A stretch of 64,000 nucleotides of DNA from Karalla daura (taxonomy: Eukaryota; Chordata; Actinopteri; Chaetodontiformes; Leiognathidae). Below, one piece after another: positions 61,627 through 64,000 of this stretch. Location: contig CM055191.1 of NCBI GenBank assembly GCA_029224185.1, positions 5,368,036 through 5,432,035 on the forward strand, read 5' to 3'. Numbering within the stretch: the stretch's first letter is position 1; each line of letters opens with the position of its first letter. The translations under genes and the position numbers were made by a program. The notes below the pieces were generated by a model that saw only the letters and a list, made by a program, of their open reading frames with translations, searched no databases and had not been told where the DNA came from.

Positions 61627-64000
61627 GCAGCCTGAACGGTCAGTTCTTCAAAGACCTTCATTTCTGTCTCATTTTCATAAACCAGTTAAAGTGGCTTATT
61701 TGTTGGCCATATGTCACTGTGAAGGGCTATGTGTGGTCCTAAGAGTTAGTCCTGCGTGTATGCACTGTGGCCATAAATAACAGGAACTGTCTGGGCTTTT
61801 ATTGCCAGTCCAGGAGATGACAAATGGCCACACTGATTCTCTAGAATTTGACACTAATGGTTTAACACCCGTTATTTAATAGATTTACAATTCATTAATA
61901 TAAATGCCGTGGAATGACTTATTCTTGGTTATGTCTGTGTGAATGGGGTTATTTTGGGACTCAGTGCTACACACCAGTCTTAAATGCTGCAGCTTGAAGG
62001 AGAGCAAATGAGCAACGACTCTGCTAATGGATAATATCCTCTTTGATCAAGAAGATTACCTCAAGTTTCACAGGATTTAAAGGTGAAGGGTTGGTCTTGT
62101 CCTCCCTGAGCTGCACAACAGTCAACGTGGATTTGAACAAAGCAGATCACACACTGCCTGCTGTCTGCTCCGATTAAGCTGTCTCATTCAGGTGACTATC
62201 AACTATTCTAATGTTGTCTTTGTATTTGTGTTTTGCAGGAGAAAAGAGGCGTCTGGCATAAGTGACGATTTCTATGCCACACCACGCTGCCACAATGGTC
62301 CCATTAGATTTCTTTTCATTTCCAGTTTGAGTTTACAGCAGTCTCTGGTTCTGCTTGCTTATGGTAATAAACTGGCCTCTTCAACTAAAAACTGCAAATT
62401 TTGATCAGTTGAGCTTTATGTTGTGATCCCAGAGAGTTTGCATATGTGATTTGGGTTTTTGGGGAAGTCTTTTCATTTAACTGTCAACGATGGATGCAAA
62501 ATTTAATTGACTTCTCTTGCTGTGAGAATGGAAAATGTGAAACAAAAGGTAGATTTGGCACAAAAGCCCGGCTCGCATGTGATGTGCTGTGCGGATGGTT
62601 ACATGGCTATAGTCACACCCTGCTGACGTGCTTTTACAGAATCCTACCTTTCAGAATGATCTACAGTTGTGGCAATTTGATTAGACGTGCTGGAGTTCTT
62701 GGCATGGAGGCATTCCTTTTTTTATGTTTTTGTTAAACCTCCAGACTTTATAGACTTGTTTTGAATATCCCGAAAGGCTGGCGCATACAATGATTCCAAT
62801 GAAGTCCTCGTTCTGTTGTTTTGGCCCGTTGAGCTGAACCATTTTGGCCGCGTCTGTTGGTATGTGGGCTCTGAGTTTGTAGCCGCTTGCGCATTACCTA
62901 TGTTGCTGAGATTTGGGGATGTTGTGATTTTTAAAAGCAAAGAAAATACACACATCCACACTTTAACAAAGTTGATTTCCTTCAGAGGCAAACCAAAGTT
63001 GAACAGGCAGAATATGAGCCTTGTTATGGCATCTGAGAAGAACAGTTGTTTTCCAGCACAGCACACCTGAAACGGTGCTCCCGATGATTTTTCTATATTT
63101 TTAGGTACTTGAGATATACAATGCTGGAATCATTGGTTTTTGTTTAACAACCTGTTGTCTAGCTTTTTGTTTAATGTGAGCTCTGATAATTCAGAAGTTG
63201 ACTTTTTTTCCCCTCCTTTTTGCATCTTATTCCTTTAAGTACTCAGTGCAGAAAGAAACTGGTTGGAGATGGTAGTGTCCTTGTCGAACACTGATCCAAT
63301 GTTGACAGTAAGTTGGTGAACTGTGAAATATCCTTTATTCCATTAAAGCCATAGCATAAGACGGTCTTCCCTAATGTCTTGGAAGTTATCAGTATTCAGC
63401 TATCAATAATTCAACTTGAGCTGATAACTTGTTTTTTTTTTTGTCCCTCTAAAGTGCCTTAGTCCAACCTCTGCTTTGCCCATGCCCCCAAGGTCTGAAC
63501 TTTGTATTGTATGTGAAGTAGGACCCATCAAATCTTTCTTTCTTGATTTGTTCTGCAAGCAAAGTTTAACTCTGACAGCAGCTGCTGACTAACTGCTTTT
63601 GTTTTTATGCTAACAAATGCATTTCTTTTATATCAAATTGTTTAGAACGACCAGCTAAAATGTCTGAATGTATTGCATCCTACGTTGAGTACTTGACTTA
63701 AGCACATTGTCACAAAGAACATGTCTGTCTTGAATCAAAAACATTAACACTGTGAAATTTCCAGCAAACTTTTGTAATATTTCTGTGACTGTTACTGCCA
63801 GGCACCAGCAGGGAGGTGATTGTGTAATCTCTTCTAAAGCATCTCAAGTAGCCATTATCTTGAAATTTCTACGTCTCGAGTGCCCCCTTTTGTATGATAC
63901 TTTGATTTAGCACTCTTGCGCATCATGCAATTTATAAAAAGAACAAATTCTAAGAACTGTATGTGGAGGGGGAAAAAGGCCTATTGTGACTCGAGTAGGT
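61627..64000 (+). other. ddx6: 3' UTR or downstream DNA of the DDX6-type gene
   Basis: No further gene recognised. Contains the AATAAA at 62366 and T-rich stretches; family members often have long 3' UTRs. Confidence 0.45.
62366..62371 (+). terminator. ddx6: Candidate poly(A) signal of the DDX6-type gene
   Basis: AATAAA about 740 bp after the stop codon. Other weak signals follow (ATTAAA near 63341), so the 3' UTR may be longer. Confidence 0.4.

Overview
This window looks like nuclear DNA of a ray-finned fish, probably a percomorph teleost. The genes have short introns with GT/AG borders, TATA boxes and AATAAA signals. Dinucleotide and tetranucleotide microsatellites and degraded fish-type retroelements are common. 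The trypsinogens have the fish-style signal peptide and EDDK activation peptide. I recognise ten genes: seven trypsin-family serine proteases and three housekeeping or signalling genes.

The left third (about 0.2-22.6 kb) is a trypsinogen cluster. Trypsinogens 1 to 5 (minus, plus, minus, plus, plus) are near-identical six-exon genes for anionic-type pancreatic trypsins. Genes 1 and 2 form a giant palindrome of about 2 kb per arm with identical coding sequence. Genes 3, 4 and 5 are mosaics of one another, which suggests repeated gene conversion. A 20-base core element lies 430-500 bp upstream of the TATA box in genes 1, 2, 3 and 5, but I do not see it at gene 4. Two diverged trypsins follow, head to head: gene 6 (minus, 17.5-19.1 kb) and gene 7 (plus, 20.05-22.47 kb). 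They lack the extra last intron, have atypical activation peptides, and gene 7 has altered residues next to the active site.

The middle (about 23.8-34.9 kb, minus strand) is a Cbl-family E3 ubiquitin ligase. It has the 4H, EF-hand and SH2-like tyrosine-kinase-binding region, the linker tyrosines, a C3HC4 RING, and a short acidic and proline-rich tail. It is best read as cblc. Its last coding exon is uncertain.

The right part holds bcl3 on the plus strand (39.66-56.31 kb, nine coding exons, seven ankyrin repeats), an atypical nuclear I-kappa-B. A DDX6-type DEAD-box RNA helicase follows (58.80-61.63 kb, eleven coding exons), starting only about 150 bp after the bcl3 poly(A) signal. The cblc-bcl3 neighbourhood matches human 19q13. 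DDX6 and CBL are linked at human 11q23, so this fish block looks like part of an old paralogous region.

The noncoding DNA holds several retroelement fragments, two pairs of inverted microsatellites, and an unexpected set of short, nearly loopless perfect hairpins. No tRNA, rRNA, CRISPR array or intact transposon was seen. Exon borders were worked out by hand from reading frame, splice consensus and family comparison, and have not been checked against transcripts.
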